From NCBI GenBank assembly GCA_036265815.1, contig DATAOI010000083.1:1-39806 (forward strand): 39,806 nucleotides of DNA. The letters run 5' to 3'. Source of the DNA: Gemmatimonadales bacterium. GTDB lineage: Bacteria > Gemmatimonadota > Gemmatimonadetes > Gemmatimonadales > GWC2-71-9. The translations under genes were made by a program, and so were the position numbers. Below the pieces are notes generated by a model. It searched no databases, was not told the origin of the DNA, and saw nothing but the letters and a program-made list of their open reading frames with translations. This document shows, piece after piece, positions 22,664 through 31,533 of this stretch (position 1 is the first letter of the stretch; every line of letters begins with the position of its first letter).

Positions 22664-22788
22664 AGAGGGTGGGGCAAGGTGGGGCAGGGTGAGGCAAGGT
22701 GAGGCAGGGTGAGGCAAGGTAGGCAAGGTGGTCCCTTCCGCCCATCACCTTGCCCCACCCTGCCTCACCCTGCCCCACCCTGCCACCT
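22664..22788 (+). repeat. Inverted array of 10-nt G-rich units (element R2)
   Basis: Left arm (about 22664-22731): six consecutive near-identical units GRGGCARGGT with period exactly 10. Right arm (about 22744-22788): four units YTGCCYCACC, the complement. The spacer is about 12 bases. The plus strand at 22667-22689 also satisfies a G-quadruplex pattern (runs of 3-4 G with loops of 1, 6 and 2). It lies between the helical-protein stop and the ECF sigma start, both on the minus strand. Confidence 0.85.
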
Positions 22789-22789
22789 T

Positions 22790-23413
22790 TCACTGCATCG
22801 CGAACTTCTCCGGGAACTGCTTCGTGATCGCGCCCGCCAGCGGATCCGCGATCATCTGCATGTGGGCGGCGGCCTCGCGGAGCTTGGTGTAGGCGGTGGA
22901 CCAGGCTCCTTTGGCCTGGGCATCCACCACGGCCTTGAGGCCGACCACATGGTCGCGCACCAGTCCGGCCACGACATCCTTGGGCAGGTTGGGGTTCGCC
23001 GAGCTCAGGAAGGCGCCGAAGTCGTCGGCATAGCCGATCAGGTCCTTCACTGCCTTCTCCTGCATCGCATTGTCCTTCTTGGCCACGCCGTTGGTGTAGT
23101 CCACGAAGAAGCCGATGTGTTTCCGCCAGAGGGCCAGGAAGGCGGCCTCCGCGTCGGCGCCGTAGACCGAGCCAATCGCCCGGCTGAGCGCTACCGAGTT
23201 CGCGTCGAGCGCTCCAGCCGCATCCTTGAACTCGCCGGCCCGGCCGCCCAGCGCCGCCTCGGTCGTGGCGGCCGCGAGCCAGACGTGCTCGGCCAGGGTG
23301 TGGTTGAGGCCGACCCGAAGATCGGCGGCCGACTGGGCGCCGGCCGGGTCGGCGAGGGCGAGGGTGGCCGCCAGGGCCGTGGCGCCGGTGATGAGCTGGG
23401 TGAGGGAACGCAT
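22790..23413 (-). CDS. Exported helical protein encoded with a cupredoxin
   Basis: 207 residues, ATG at 23413. The signal peptide ends DPAGAQS. The mature part is almost entirely helical and looks like two copies of a helical-hairpin unit: LNHTLAEHVWLAAATTEAAL...AIGSVYGADAEAAFLALWRK and LVRDHVVGLKAVVDAQ...LREAAAHMQMIADPL. Conserved-looking His and Met (EHVW, KHIGF, DHV, AHMQM) could bind metal. Similar proteins exist in other phyla without a known function. The cupredoxin gene ends two bases before the start, so they form an operon and may work together in copper handling. The stop codon touches the right arm of repeat R2. Confidence 0.7.
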   Translation of the reverse strand: MRSLTQLITGATALAATLALADPAGAQSAADLRVGLNHTLAEHVWLAAATTEAALGGRAGEFKDAAGALDANSVALSRAIGSVYGADAEAAFLALWRKHIGFFVDYTNGVAKKDNAMQEKAVKDLIGYADDFGAFLSSANPNLPKDVVAGLVRDHVVGLKAVVDAQAKGAWSTAYTKLREAAAHMQMIADPLAGAITKQFPEKFAMQ

Positions 23414-23415
23414 GG

Positions 23416-23754
23416 CTAATGGGCTCCAGTGGTGTCGGGGAGAACGCGGATTTCGCCGCGCATGAAGTGGTGCCGCTCGCAGTAGTACGGATAGGTGCCG
23501 GGCTGGTCGAAACCATGAACGAAGCTCGAGCCCTTGCCGGCGAGTTGCCCGGCGAATGCTCCGTCGGCACTGTCGGGGGCGCCGGAGGTGACCGTGTGCT
23601 CGATCTCGTCCTGATTGCTCCAGACGATCCTGGTGCCGACAGGGACGTCCAGCCGCGCCTCCCGGAACTGGAAGGTCCGGACCTGCACCTGCGTGTCGGG
23701 CACCGCACCCATGGCCCCGGCCCCAACGGACCAGGCGATCAGCATCGCGCGCAT
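23416..23754 (-). CDS. Cupredoxin (amicyanin-like blue copper protein)
   Basis: 112 residues with a short signal (cut near AMGA). The cupredoxin fold is shown by [20 protein letters not shown] and [16 protein letters not shown] with Cu ligand His53, then [19 protein letters not shown] with ligands Cys92, His95 and Met98. The C-x2-H-x2-M spacing is that of amicyanin. It would carry electrons or bind copper in the periplasm. It is first of two genes; the second encodes an exported helical protein. An AGAGG SD-like sequence lies a few bases upstream of the ATG. Confidence 0.88.
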   Translation of the reverse strand: MRAMLIAWSVGAGAMGAVPDTQVQVRTFQFREARLDVPVGTRIVWSNQDEIEHTVTSGAPDSADGAFAGQLAGKGSSFVHGFDQPGTYPYYCERHHFMRGEIRVLPDTTGAH

Positions 23755-23822
23755 CGGTTGCCTCTTGGCTCGAGATTGGTCGCTGCACCCGGTCTACGGT
23801 GGCCGCATCGAATCGGATCCAA

Positions 23823-23941
23823 GGAGGGTGGGGCAAGGTGAGCCAGGGTGAGGCAGGGTCGGGAGTGTCGCGGCGGTCTCATTCACCTTGCCCCACCTTG
23901 CCTCACCTTGCCCCACCCTGCCTCACCCTGGCTCACCCTCC
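23823..23941 (+). repeat. Inverted array of 10-nt units in a divergent gap (element R3)
   Basis: Left arm (about 23823-23860): GGGTGGGGCAAGGTGAGCCA-type 10-nt units. Right arm (about 23884-23941): five to six units of CTTGCCYCAC type. The spacer is about 23 bases. It is closely related to R2. It fills the gap between the divergent cupredoxin and hutU genes and ends 13 bases before the hutU ATG, so both promoters must lie in or beside it. Confidence 0.85.
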
Positions 23942-23954
23942 TAGATTCTTCCCC

Positions 23955-25640
23955 ATGACCACCCTCACCCACCCGAGTCCGATCACGGCCCCGACCGGCA
24001 CCACGCTCTCCTGTAAAGGCTGGCACCAGGAGGCGGCGCTCCGAATGCTCATGAACAACCTCGACCCCGCCGTGGCGGAGCGGCCGGAGGACCTCATCGT
24101 CTATGGGGGCGGCGGGAAGGCGGCGCGGAACTGGGAGTGCTACGAGCGGATCGTTGCCACGTTGCGGCGGTTGAACAACGACGAGACGCTGCTGGTGCAA
24201 AGCGGCAAGCCGGTCGGCGTCTTCCGCACCCATGAGGAGGCGCCGAGGGTGCTGATTGCCAACGCGCACCTGGTGCCCCGCTGGGCCACCTGGGACGAGT
24301 TCCGCCGGCTCGAGGCGCTGGGCCTCACGATGTACGGCCAGATGACGGCGGGCTCCTGGATCTACATCGGGACCCAGGGGATCCTGCAGGGCACCTACGA
24401 GACCTTCGCCGAATGCGCGCGGCAGCACTTCGGCGGCAGCCTCGAAGGCCGGCTGGTGGTGACCGGCGGACTCGGCGGCATGGGTGGCGCCCAGCCCCTC
24501 GCGGCCACCATGAACGGGGCGGCCTTCCTCGGGGTCGACGTGGACGAGAGCCGGATCCGCCGACGGGTGGAGACCCGGTACTGCGACCGGCTGGAGCACG
24601 ACCTCGATTCGGCGCTTCGGCTGGTGAACGAGGCACGGGCGCAGCGGCGCGCGCTCTCGGTGGGATTGGTGGGAAACATCGCGGAGGTGCTGCCCGAGCT
24701 GGTCCGCCGTGGCGTGACCCCCGACGTGCTCACCGACCAGACTTCGGCGCACGATCTCCGGGTGGGATACATCCCGACCGCCCTCTCGCTGGAAGCGGCG
24801 GCCGCGCTCCGTGACCGGGAGCCCGAGGTGTACGAGGCCCGCGCGCTGGACTCCATGGTCGTCCACGTGCGCGCCATGCTGGACCTGATGGCGCGGGGCG
24901 CGGTGACGTTCGATTATGGCAACAACCTCCGGGGCCAGGTGGCCGATCGGCGAGGTATGCCGGAGGCGTTCACCATTCCCGGCTTTGTCCCCGCATTCAT
25001 TCGGCCGCTGTTCTGCCGTGGCGCGGGGCCGTTCCGCTGGGCCGCCCTCTCGGGCGATCCGGACGACATCGCCCAGACTGACCGTGCCGTGCTGGAGACC
25101 TTTCCGGCCAAGGAGCCGCTCGCCCGCTGGATCCGGCAGGCACAGGAGCGGGTCCAATTCCAGGGGCTCCCGGCCCGCATCTGCTGGCTGGAGTATGGAG
25201 AGCGGGCAGAGATGGGACGCCGATTCAACTGGCTGGTGAAGCGGGGCAAGGTGCGCGCGCCGCTGGTGATCGGCCGGGACCACCTGGACACCGGTTCAGT
25301 GGCCTCGCCCAACCGGGAAACCGAGGGGATGAAGGACGGGTCCGACGCGATCGCCGACTGGCCGCTGCTGAATGCCCTGCTCAACACCGCCTGCGGCGCC
25401 AGCTGGGTCTCGCTGCATCACGGCGGCGGCGTGGGCATCGGCTACTCCATCCATGCAGGCATGGTGGTGGTGGCGGACGGGACCGAGATGGCCGATCGTC
25501 GGCTGGACCGGGTGCTGACCGCGGATCCGGGCACCGGGGTCATGCGCCACGCGGATGCCGGGTACGAGCTCGCCATCGAGACGGCGGTGGAGCGCGGGAT
25601 CGATCTGCCGATGGTGCGGGAAGGACGGGAAGGGCGGTAA
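23955..25640 (+). CDS. hutU: Urocanate hydratase (urocanase)
   Basis: 561 residues, the usual length. It converts urocanate to imidazolone propionate with NAD+ as electrophile, the second step of histidine breakdown. Clear family segments: [75 protein letters not shown] (NAD binding), DQTSAHD, the active-site Cys410 in [11 protein letters not shown], and [11 protein letters not shown]. The ATG at 23955 is used because residues before it come from repeat R3; it has no SD. The last residues (VREGREGR) and the TAA stop are encoded by the left arm of repeat R4. hutI follows after 135 bases. Confidence 0.97.
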   Translation: MTTLTHPSPITAPTGTTLSCKGWHQEAALRMLMNNLDPAVAERPEDLIVYGGGGKAARNWECYERIVATLRRLNNDETLLVQSGKPVGVFRTHEEAPRVLIANAHLVPRWATWDEFRRLEALGLTMYGQMTAGSWIYIGTQGILQGTYETFAECARQHFGGSLEGRLVVTGGLGGMGGAQPLAATMNGAAFLGVDVDESRIRRRVETRYCDRLEHDLDSALRLVNEARAQRRALSVGLVGNIAEVLPELVRRGVTPDVLTDQTSAHDLRVGYIPTALSLEAAAALRDREPEVYEARALDSMVVHVRAMLDLMARGAVTFDYGNNLRGQVADRRGMPEAFTIPGFVPAFIRPLFCRGAGPFRWAALSGDPDDIAQTDRAVLETFPAKEPLARWIRQAQERVQFQGLPARICWLEYGERAEMGRRFNWLVKRGKVRAPLVIGRDHLDTGSVASPNRETEGMKDGSDAIADWPLLNALLNTACGASWVSLHHGGGVGIGYSIHAGMVVVADGTEMADRRLDRVLTADPGTGVMRHADAGYELAIETAVERGIDLPMVREGREGR

Positions 25641-25772
25641 GGACGGTAAGGGCGGTAAGGGCGGCCAGGTGTTAGAGTTCGAGCTAGCCGGAGCGACGAT
25701 TCTGCTGGCGGAGGAACTGATCACGGTCCTTACCGTCCTTACCGCCTTTACCGCCCTTACCGTCTCCCGCCG
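25617..25772 (+). repeat. Inverted array of 9-nt units overlapping the hutU stop (element R4)
   Basis: Left arm (about 25617-25668): units GGGAAGGAC, GGGAAGGGC, GGTAAGGAC, GGTAAGGGC, GGTAAGGGC. Right arm (about 25723-25772): the complementary CCTTACCGT, CCTTACCGC, CTTTACCGC, CCTTACCGT. The spacer is about 54 bases. The hutU stop TAA (25638-25640) is part of a unit, and the right arm ends 3 bases before the hutI ATG. Confidence 0.85.
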
Positions 25773-25775
25773 CCC

Positions 25776-26999
25776 ATGAACCTTCTCCACAACATCTCCC
25801 AGCTCGCCACCTGTCGGGATGAGGGCGGCCAGGGCGAGATCCACGAGATCCGCGACGCGGCGCTGGTCTGGGAGGGCGAGACGATCCGATGGGTGGGGGC
25901 GCTCGCGGATCTTCCCCCGGAGTTTCGGGCGGCGGAGCGCATGGACGCCGGCGGTGGGTTGGTCATCCCCGGCCTGGTCGATTGCCACACGCACCTGGCG
26001 TTCGGCGGCTGGCGGGCGGAGGAGTTCGCGCAGCGCATCCAGGGGCGGACCTACCTGGAGATTGCCCAGGCAGGCGGAGGCATCGCGCGGACGGTGCGGC
26101 TCACACGCGAGGCTTCCGAGGAGGCCCTGCTCCAGCGGAGCGCGGGGTTTCTGCGGGAGATGCTCACCCTCGGCGTGACCACGGTCGAGTGCAAGAGCGG
26201 CTACGGACTCGACCGGGACAACGAGCTCAAACTGCTGCGGGTGTATAGAACGCTCGCCCGAGTACAGCCGGTCCATCTGGTCGCGACGTTCCTGGGTGCG
26301 CACATCGTGCCAGTGGAGCATCGCGAGCACCGGGAGGAGTACCTCCGGCTCCTGACCGGGGAGCTGATTCCCGAGGTCGCGCGGGAGCGGCTGGCCGACT
26401 TCTGCGATGTGTTCGTGGAAGCCTCCGCGTTCACCATTGAGGAGGCGAAGCGGATCCTTCTCGCCGGCCGCGCGGCGGGGCTCGGGCCGAAGCTCCACGC
26501 CGACCAGCTCAGCGACGGCGGCGGCGCAGAGCTCGCCGCGGAGGTGGGCGCGGTCTCGGCGGACCATCTGGACCGTGCCTCGGACGCGGGCATCGCCGCC
26601 ATGGCTCGCACGGGCGTCGTGGCGGTGAGTCTCCCGCTCGCCACCCTGTACCTGGGCCAGCCGCCGATGCCGGCTCGGCGGTTCATCGAGGCCGGCGTGC
26701 CGGTGGCCGTAGCCACCGACTTCAACCCGGGGTCGGCGCCGAGCCACCACCTGCCGCTCGCCCTGACCCTCGCCTGTACCCTGCAGCGGATGACGCCAGC
26801 CGAGGCGCTCAAGGGGGCGACCTGCTACGCCGCGCGCGCGCTGGGGCTCGGCGGACGGGCCGGTAGCCTCGAGGCGGGCCGGGCGGCCGATTTCGCCATC
26901 ATCGACGCGCCCGACGTGGATCACTGGCTCTACCACTTCCGCGCCAACGCCTGCCGAACGACCGTCATCGGTGGAACGGTGCGATGGGCCGGTGCATAG
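25776..26999 (+). CDS. hutI: Imidazolonepropionase
   Basis: 407 residues, the usual length. It hydrolyses imidazolone propionate to N-formimidoyl-glutamate, the third step of histidine breakdown. As an amidohydrolase it has the metal site VDCHTHLAFGGWRAEEF, TVECKSGYGL, the ATFLGAH His, KLHADQLSDGGGAEL, SADHLD and ATDFNPGSAPSHHLPLAL. The C-terminal return to the composite domain (GGRAGSLEAGRAADFAIID) is complete. The ATG at 25776 has no SD and follows repeat R4 by 3 bases. With hutU it forms a partial hut operon; hutH and a formimidoylglutamate hydrolase are not in the window. Confidence 0.96.
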   Translation: MNLLHNISQLATCRDEGGQGEIHEIRDAALVWEGETIRWVGALADLPPEFRAAERMDAGGGLVIPGLVDCHTHLAFGGWRAEEFAQRIQGRTYLEIAQAGGGIARTVRLTREASEEALLQRSAGFLREMLTLGVTTVECKSGYGLDRDNELKLLRVYRTLARVQPVHLVATFLGAHIVPVEHREHREEYLRLLTGELIPEVARERLADFCDVFVEASAFTIEEAKRILLAGRAAGLGPKLHADQLSDGGGAELAAEVGAVSADHLDRASDAGIAAMARTGVVAVSLPLATLYLGQPPMPARRFIEAGVPVAVATDFNPGSAPSHHLPLALTLACTLQRMTPAEALKGATCYAARALGLGGRAGSLEAGRAADFAIIDAPDVDHWLYHFRANACRTTVIGGTVRWAGA

Positions 27000-27076
27000 G
27001 ACGCTTGCGCGTTCGTCCCTTCGGTTGCACTCTAGACGCTACTCGGACACAACCCAGTCATAGATTCGGAGGTGCC

Positions 27077-30037
27077 ATGGCTCAGCGCGTGTTGGGCATT
27101 GTGCTCTCGCTCTGCTTGCTGGCGGTCGGGGTCGGCTCGGCGCAGGTGCGTCAGATCACCGGCCGCGTCACCAACGCACAAACGGAGCAGGGAGTCTCCG
27201 ATGTCACGATCGCCGTCCTGGGAACCCAGATCGTGGCGCAGGCGGACAACGAAGGTCGGTTCGCTCTCAACGCGCCAGAAGGCAACGTGAGCCTCATGGT
27301 GCGCGGCATCGGGTTCAAGCGTCAGCAGGTCAACGTGCCAGCGGGGCAGGACAAGGTGGACGTGGCGCTCGATCCGGACGTGTTCAAGCTGGAGGAGATC
27401 GTCACCACCGGCCAGGCCACCGGCGTCGAGCAGCGGAACCTGGCCAACGCGGTGTCGACGGTGAGCGCCGGCGAGCTGACCCGGGCACCGACGAGCACGG
27501 TCGAAAGCGCGCTCCAGGGAAAGATTCCGGGCGCCACCATCCAGGCCAACTCCGGCGCCCCGGGTGGCGGCCTGCAGGTCAATCTGCGCGGAGTCTCCAC
27601 CATCATCGGCGATCTCGAGCCGCTCTACGTGGTGGACGGGATCGCGGTGAGTGACGTCGCCATCCCCAACGGCGCCAACGCCGTGACCCAGGCGCAGGCG
27701 GGTGGCAATCCGCGGAACCAGGACAACGCCGTTAACAGGATCGCCGACCTCAATCCGGAGGACATCGAGAAAATCGAAGTTCTGAAGGGCGGCAGCGCCG
27801 CGGCCATTTACGGATCCAAGGCCACTAACGGGGTCATCTTCATCACGACTAAACGGGGGCAGGTAGGGAAGCCGCAGTTCAATGTTACTCAGCGGTTCGG
27901 CTTCTTTGAGCGAGCTAACGAGCTGGGGTCTCGCACCTTCAGTACACTGGAAGAAGCTTTGAGCGTGTTCACCGACACTGCCCTCGTCACTTCGCTTTAC
28001 CAGCAGGGCCGGACATTCGACTTTGAGAAGGAGATCTACGGTCACAAGCCGTTCTCCTATGAGACCGATGCCAGCGTGAGCGGTGGAACCGAGAATACCA
28101 AGTACTACGTCTCGGCGTTGGTGAAGGACGATGGCGGCATCGCGACTAACACCGGATACAAGAAGCAGTCGCTCCGCTCCAACCTCGACCAGGAGCTTGG
28201 CGGCGGCTTCCAGGTGCAGGTAAACCTGAGCGGGATGCACAGTTTTTCGCAGCGGGGGATCTCGAACAACGACAACTCGGGCACCAGCCCGTTCCTCGTG
28301 TTTCCGGCCACGCCGAACTTTGTGGACCTGCTGCCCTCGGCCGGGAGCGACAGTCTTCCGTCCGACTTTCCCACCAACCCCTTCGAGCGCAGCAACCCGC
28401 TCCAGACGTTCCAGTTTCTAAAGAACGACGAGGACGTCTGGCGCCTGCTGGGCACTAGCACCCTCCGCTGGTCGGCGCTGCGCTCGGCCAGGAGTAATCT
28501 CCAGCTGATTGGTACAGGAGGCGTCGACTACTTTCAGCAGGACAACGACTTCGTCTCGCCGCCAGAGCTTCAGTTCGAGCCCAACGATGGCCAGCCGGGG
28601 ACTGTGGTCCTCAGCAAGTCCTCGAACCGCAACCTGAACCTGTCGCTAAACGCCACCCATACACTCGTGCCCGGGGATCCGGACCACGGCACGCAATGGA
28701 CCACCTCGGCCGGCGTCCAATTCGAGGAGCGCCGGCTTTTTGCTACACAGGTCATCGGGCGCAATCTCCTGACCGGTCAAACGAGCCCGCAGCAGGCAGC
28801 CAGCCAGACGGTGCTTTCCCGGCTGGAGCCGGTGCGCGATCTCGGCATCTTCGGGCAGGAAGAGGTGCTGCTGGCCGACCGGCGGCTGCTGCTTACCGCC
28901 GGGCTCCGGGCGGACCGAAGCAGCGCTAACGGAAGTCCGGACAAGTTCTTCTTCTACCCGAAGTTCGCCGCCTCCTACCGGATCGTGCGACCCTTCGGTG
29001 GGGTGGACGAAATTAAATTCCGGGCGGCTTACGGCCAGACCGGAAACCGGGCTGCCTTCGGCGCGCTCTTCTCACCAGACACTACGGGGACTATCGGCGG
29101 AAGCTCGGGAACGTTTATCGGCACTCGTGCCGGCGATCCGAACTTGAAGCCCGAGCGACAGGAGGAGTTCGAGGGAGGGTTCGATGCGCCTTTGGCCAAT
29201 GGGCGGGCCCAGCTCACCTTTACGGTCTATCAGAAGAACATCCGCGATCTACTGCTGGAACGCACTCTGGCACCTTCGAGCGGACAAGCGAATCAGATCT
29301 TCAGCTCGACGAGCACGCTGAGGAACCAGGGGATCGAGGCGTCCTTCACAGTGCAGCCAGTACAAAGCAAGAATCTCAACTGGGTGCTGCGTACGACGTT
29401 CTTCGCCAACCGGAGCAAGATCACGAGCCTGACTATTCCTGCCTATCAGACTGGTGGCTTCAGGCTCTCGCTGGGAACCTTCCAGATCGAGCAGGATAGC
29501 TCACCGACCCAGATCTTCGGCCTGGTCCCCGACGCCGGTGGTGTCCCGCGGGCAGGCAAGGTGGGGGATGCCAATCCCGACTTCCAGATGTCGTTCTCGA
29601 ACGACATCGATTTCCACCGATTCACCCTTGGCTTCTTATTCGATTGGAAGCAAGGGGGAGACATCATCAACCTGACCGAATTGCTGTACGACGCCACCCA
29701 AAACTCCATCGACTACGTTACCGCGGGCTCCGATCGGATTAGTACTTTCGCCACGGGTGACACTCGCCCCTACGTCCAAAGCGGAACTTACGTCAAGCTC
29801 CGCGAGTTGAACCTGTCCTACAACCTGCCGGACCGGGTGATTTCTGGCCTCTTCGGGCGCAGCATCCGAACGGCGCGGTTGTCCCTGACCGGGCGCAATC
29901 TGCTCCGTTTCACACCCTACCGCGGGCTGGACCCCGAGGTGAGTAATTTCGGCCGCCAAGCCATTGTGCGGAACATCGACGTGGCGCCCTTTCCACCGAG
30001 TCGCAGCTTCTTCTTCTCGATCGACCTGGGGTTCTAA
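27077..30037 (+). CDS. SusC/RagA-type TonB-dependent outer-membrane transporter
   Basis: 986 residues. ATG at 27077 with GGAGG four bases upstream; the longer frame upstream overlaps the hutI end and is rejected. A signal peptide (to about residue 23, GSAQ) is followed by a carboxypeptidase-regulatory-like domain (about 25-105, ITGRVTNAQTEQGVSDVTIA). The plug carries the SusC-type YVVDGIAVSD and IEKIEVLKGGSAAAIYGSKA. The rest is a barrel ending in the aromatic strand SFFFSIDLGF. It imports an unknown substrate, powered by TonB; the pair with SusD suggests glycan or peptide uptake, and the hut genes upstream hint at an amino-acid or peptide source. Third positions become richer in A/T from about 27700 compared with the hut genes. 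Confidence 0.92.
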   Translation: MAQRVLGIVLSLCLLAVGVGSAQVRQITGRVTNAQTEQGVSDVTIAVLGTQIVAQADNEGRFALNAPEGNVSLMVRGIGFKRQQVNVPAGQDKVDVALDPDVFKLEEIVTTGQATGVEQRNLANAVSTVSAGELTRAPTSTVESALQGKIPGATIQANSGAPGGGLQVNLRGVSTIIGDLEPLYVVDGIAVSDVAIPNGANAVTQAQAGGNPRNQDNAVNRIADLNPEDIEKIEVLKGGSAAAIYGSKATNGVIFITTKRGQVGKPQFNVTQRFGFFERANELGSRTFSTLEEALSVFTDTALVTSLYQQGRTFDFEKEIYGHKPFSYETDASVSGGTENTKYYVSALVKDDGGIATNTGYKKQSLRSNLDQELGGGFQVQVNLSGMHSFSQRGISNNDNSGTSPFLVFPATPNFVDLLPSAGSDSLPSDFPTNPFERSNPLQTFQFLKNDEDVWRLLGTSTLRWSALRSARSNLQLIGTGGVDYFQQDNDFVSPPELQFEPNDGQPGTVVLSKSSNRNLNLSLNATHTLVPGDPDHGTQWTTSAGVQFEERRLFATQVIGRNLLTGQTSPQQAASQTVLSRLEPVRDLGIFGQEEVLLADRRLLLTAGLRADRSSANGSPDKFFFYPKFAASYRIVRPFGGVDEIKFRAAYGQTGNRAAFGALFSPDTTGTIGGSSGTFIGTRAGDPNLKPERQEEFEGGFDAPLANGRAQLTFTVYQKNIRDLLLERTLAPSSGQANQIFSSTSTLRNQGIEASFTVQPVQSKNLNWVLRTTFFANRSKITSLTIPAYQTGGFRLSLGTFQIEQDSSPTQIFGLVPDAGGVPRAGKVGDANPDFQMSFSNDIDFHRFTLGFLFDWKQGGDIINLTELLYDATQNSIDYVTAGSDRISTFATGDTRPYVQSGTYVKLRELNLSYNLPDRVISGLFGRSIRTARLSLTGRNLLRFTPYRGLDPEVSNFGRQAIVRNIDVAPFPPSRSFFFSIDLGF

Positions 30038-30039
30038 CC

Positions 30040-31392
30040 ATGACGACCTTCTCGAAAGTTTCGCGCCAGGTTGTCGTTGGGCTCACCCTGGTCGCGGGAG
30101 GCTGCTCCTTCGACATCGAAAACCCGAACACGCCCAACATCATTGGGGAAAATCCCACACGCTCCGAAGTGGTGGCCACAGCAGAGGGAATCCTTATCGC
30201 CACCCGGGCAGATGTGGCTGACTGGGCGCTCGATGGCGGCATTCTCGGGCGTGAGGCGTACCGCTTCGACGGTTCCGATCCGGGCTTCACGAATGAATTG
30301 ATGCAGGGGCCACTTGATCCGGGCAGCCCTCCATTCGGTGGAGATCACTGGGCCGAGGAGTACGCCGCGATTCGGACGGCGAACGATCTGCTCGCGGTGA
30401 TCGGAACGGCCAGTGCGCTTACTGCAGAGGAGCAGAGCGCGATCCGAGGATTCGCGCATACGCTCCAGGCGTACAACTTCATAATCGTGCTAGACGCCCA
30501 CAGCCAAGACTCGATTCCGTTCGAGGTTGGTACCAGCGTGACTGCCGCTCCGGCTCCCTTCCGAACCAATGCCGACGCCTGGGCAAACGTGATCTCTCTC
30601 CTGGATGGGGCACTCCCCGAGCTAGATGCCGGGGGCGCAGCGTTCCCCTTCCCCTTGCCCTCTGGGTTCTCGGGCTTCGACACGCCGAGCACGTTCCGGC
30701 AGTTCAACCGCGCGCTCCGCGCTCGGGTGGCAGTCTACCGAGGCGATTTCGCCGGAGCGCTCACCGCCCTGACTCAATCCTTCCTCGACCCGGCCGGCGC
30801 GCTTGATGAGGGCGTGTACATGGACTTCAGTGCTGGCCCAGGTGATTTCGCCAACCCACTGGCAATCAGCCCCCAACTGGGTGAAAATTTCGGTCACCCA
30901 TCGCTTCGGACCGGTGCGCAGCTCCAGCCGGGCGGTGAACTCGACCAGCGCTTTCTGAACAAACTGGTGAGCCGTGCGCCGCGCTCCCTGGGGACGCCGC
31001 AGCTCCTCACCTCCGATCTGGGCTGGATCCGCTACCCCAACCCTAACGCACCGATCCCACTGATCAAGAATGAGGAACTGGTGCTGCTGCACGCGGAGGC
31101 GAGTATCGGATTAGGTGATCTGACGACGGCCAATACCGACATCAACCTGATTCGTACCACCTCGGGCGGGCTGCTCCCAGCTCCCGCCTTCACCAGTGCC
31201 GAACAGGCGATCACGGAGCTGCTCTATAACAAACGGTATTCTCTCATGTACGAGGGGGGACACAGCTGGATTGATTATCGCCGCTACGGTCGTACAGCCG
31301 ATCTGACCGCGTTCGATCGCCCGGGACCGCCACCGGACGCGATCTTCTCGACGCTTCCGATCCCGACTCCGGAGGTGCTGGCCAGGCAGTAG
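30040..31392 (+). CDS. SusD/RagB-type surface lipoprotein
   Basis: 450 residues, starting two bases after the SusC stop. A lipoprotein signal with Cys22 (VAGGCSFDIENPNTPN) is typical of SusD starts. Helical TPR-like segments are visible (AEEYAAIRTANDLLAVIGTA, QSAIRGFAHTLQAYNF, FAGALTALTQSFLD) and the C-terminus has the SusD ending LIKNEELVLLHAEASIGLGD, LIRTTSGGL and ITELLYNKRYSLMYEGGHSW with IDYRRYGR. It sits as a lid on the SusC channel and captures substrate at the cell surface. A short 450-residue form compared with many Bacteroidota members. Confidence 0.92.
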   Translation: MTTFSKVSRQVVVGLTLVAGGCSFDIENPNTPNIIGENPTRSEVVATAEGILIATRADVADWALDGGILGREAYRFDGSDPGFTNELMQGPLDPGSPPFGGDHWAEEYAAIRTANDLLAVIGTASALTAEEQSAIRGFAHTLQAYNFIIVLDAHSQDSIPFEVGTSVTAAPAPFRTNADAWANVISLLDGALPELDAGGAAFPFPLPSGFSGFDTPSTFRQFNRALRARVAVYRGDFAGALTALTQSFLDPAGALDEGVYMDFSAGPGDFANPLAISPQLGENFGHPSLRTGAQLQPGGELDQRFLNKLVSRAPRSLGTPQLLTSDLGWIRYPNPNAPIPLIKNEELVLLHAEASIGLGDLTTANTDINLIRTTSGGLLPAPAFTSAEQAITELLYNKRYSLMYEGGHSWIDYRRYGRTADLTAFDRPGPPPDAIFSTLPIPTPEVLARQ

Positions 31393-31533
31393 TCCAGAGG
31401 CCGGCGGTACCCGCGAGCCATCTGGCGAAGAGGGGGCTCGCTTCCCATTATGGGTGGCCGCACCCGAGTACGGCCCGAACTGGACTTCGAACCGGAGGGA
31501 ACTGCTTTCATCCGTTCCAAGGAGGACATCGGC

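Noticed and set aside
22640-23726. Continuous frame joining the ECF sigma gene to upstream sequence
   Set aside because: The link passes through repeat R2 in an irrelevant frame and across the helical protein gene; the sigma factor is complete from 22622.
22664-23941. CRISPR array
   Set aside because: The units are 9-10 nt without spacers and are arranged as inverted arms, unlike a CRISPR array; no cas genes are present.
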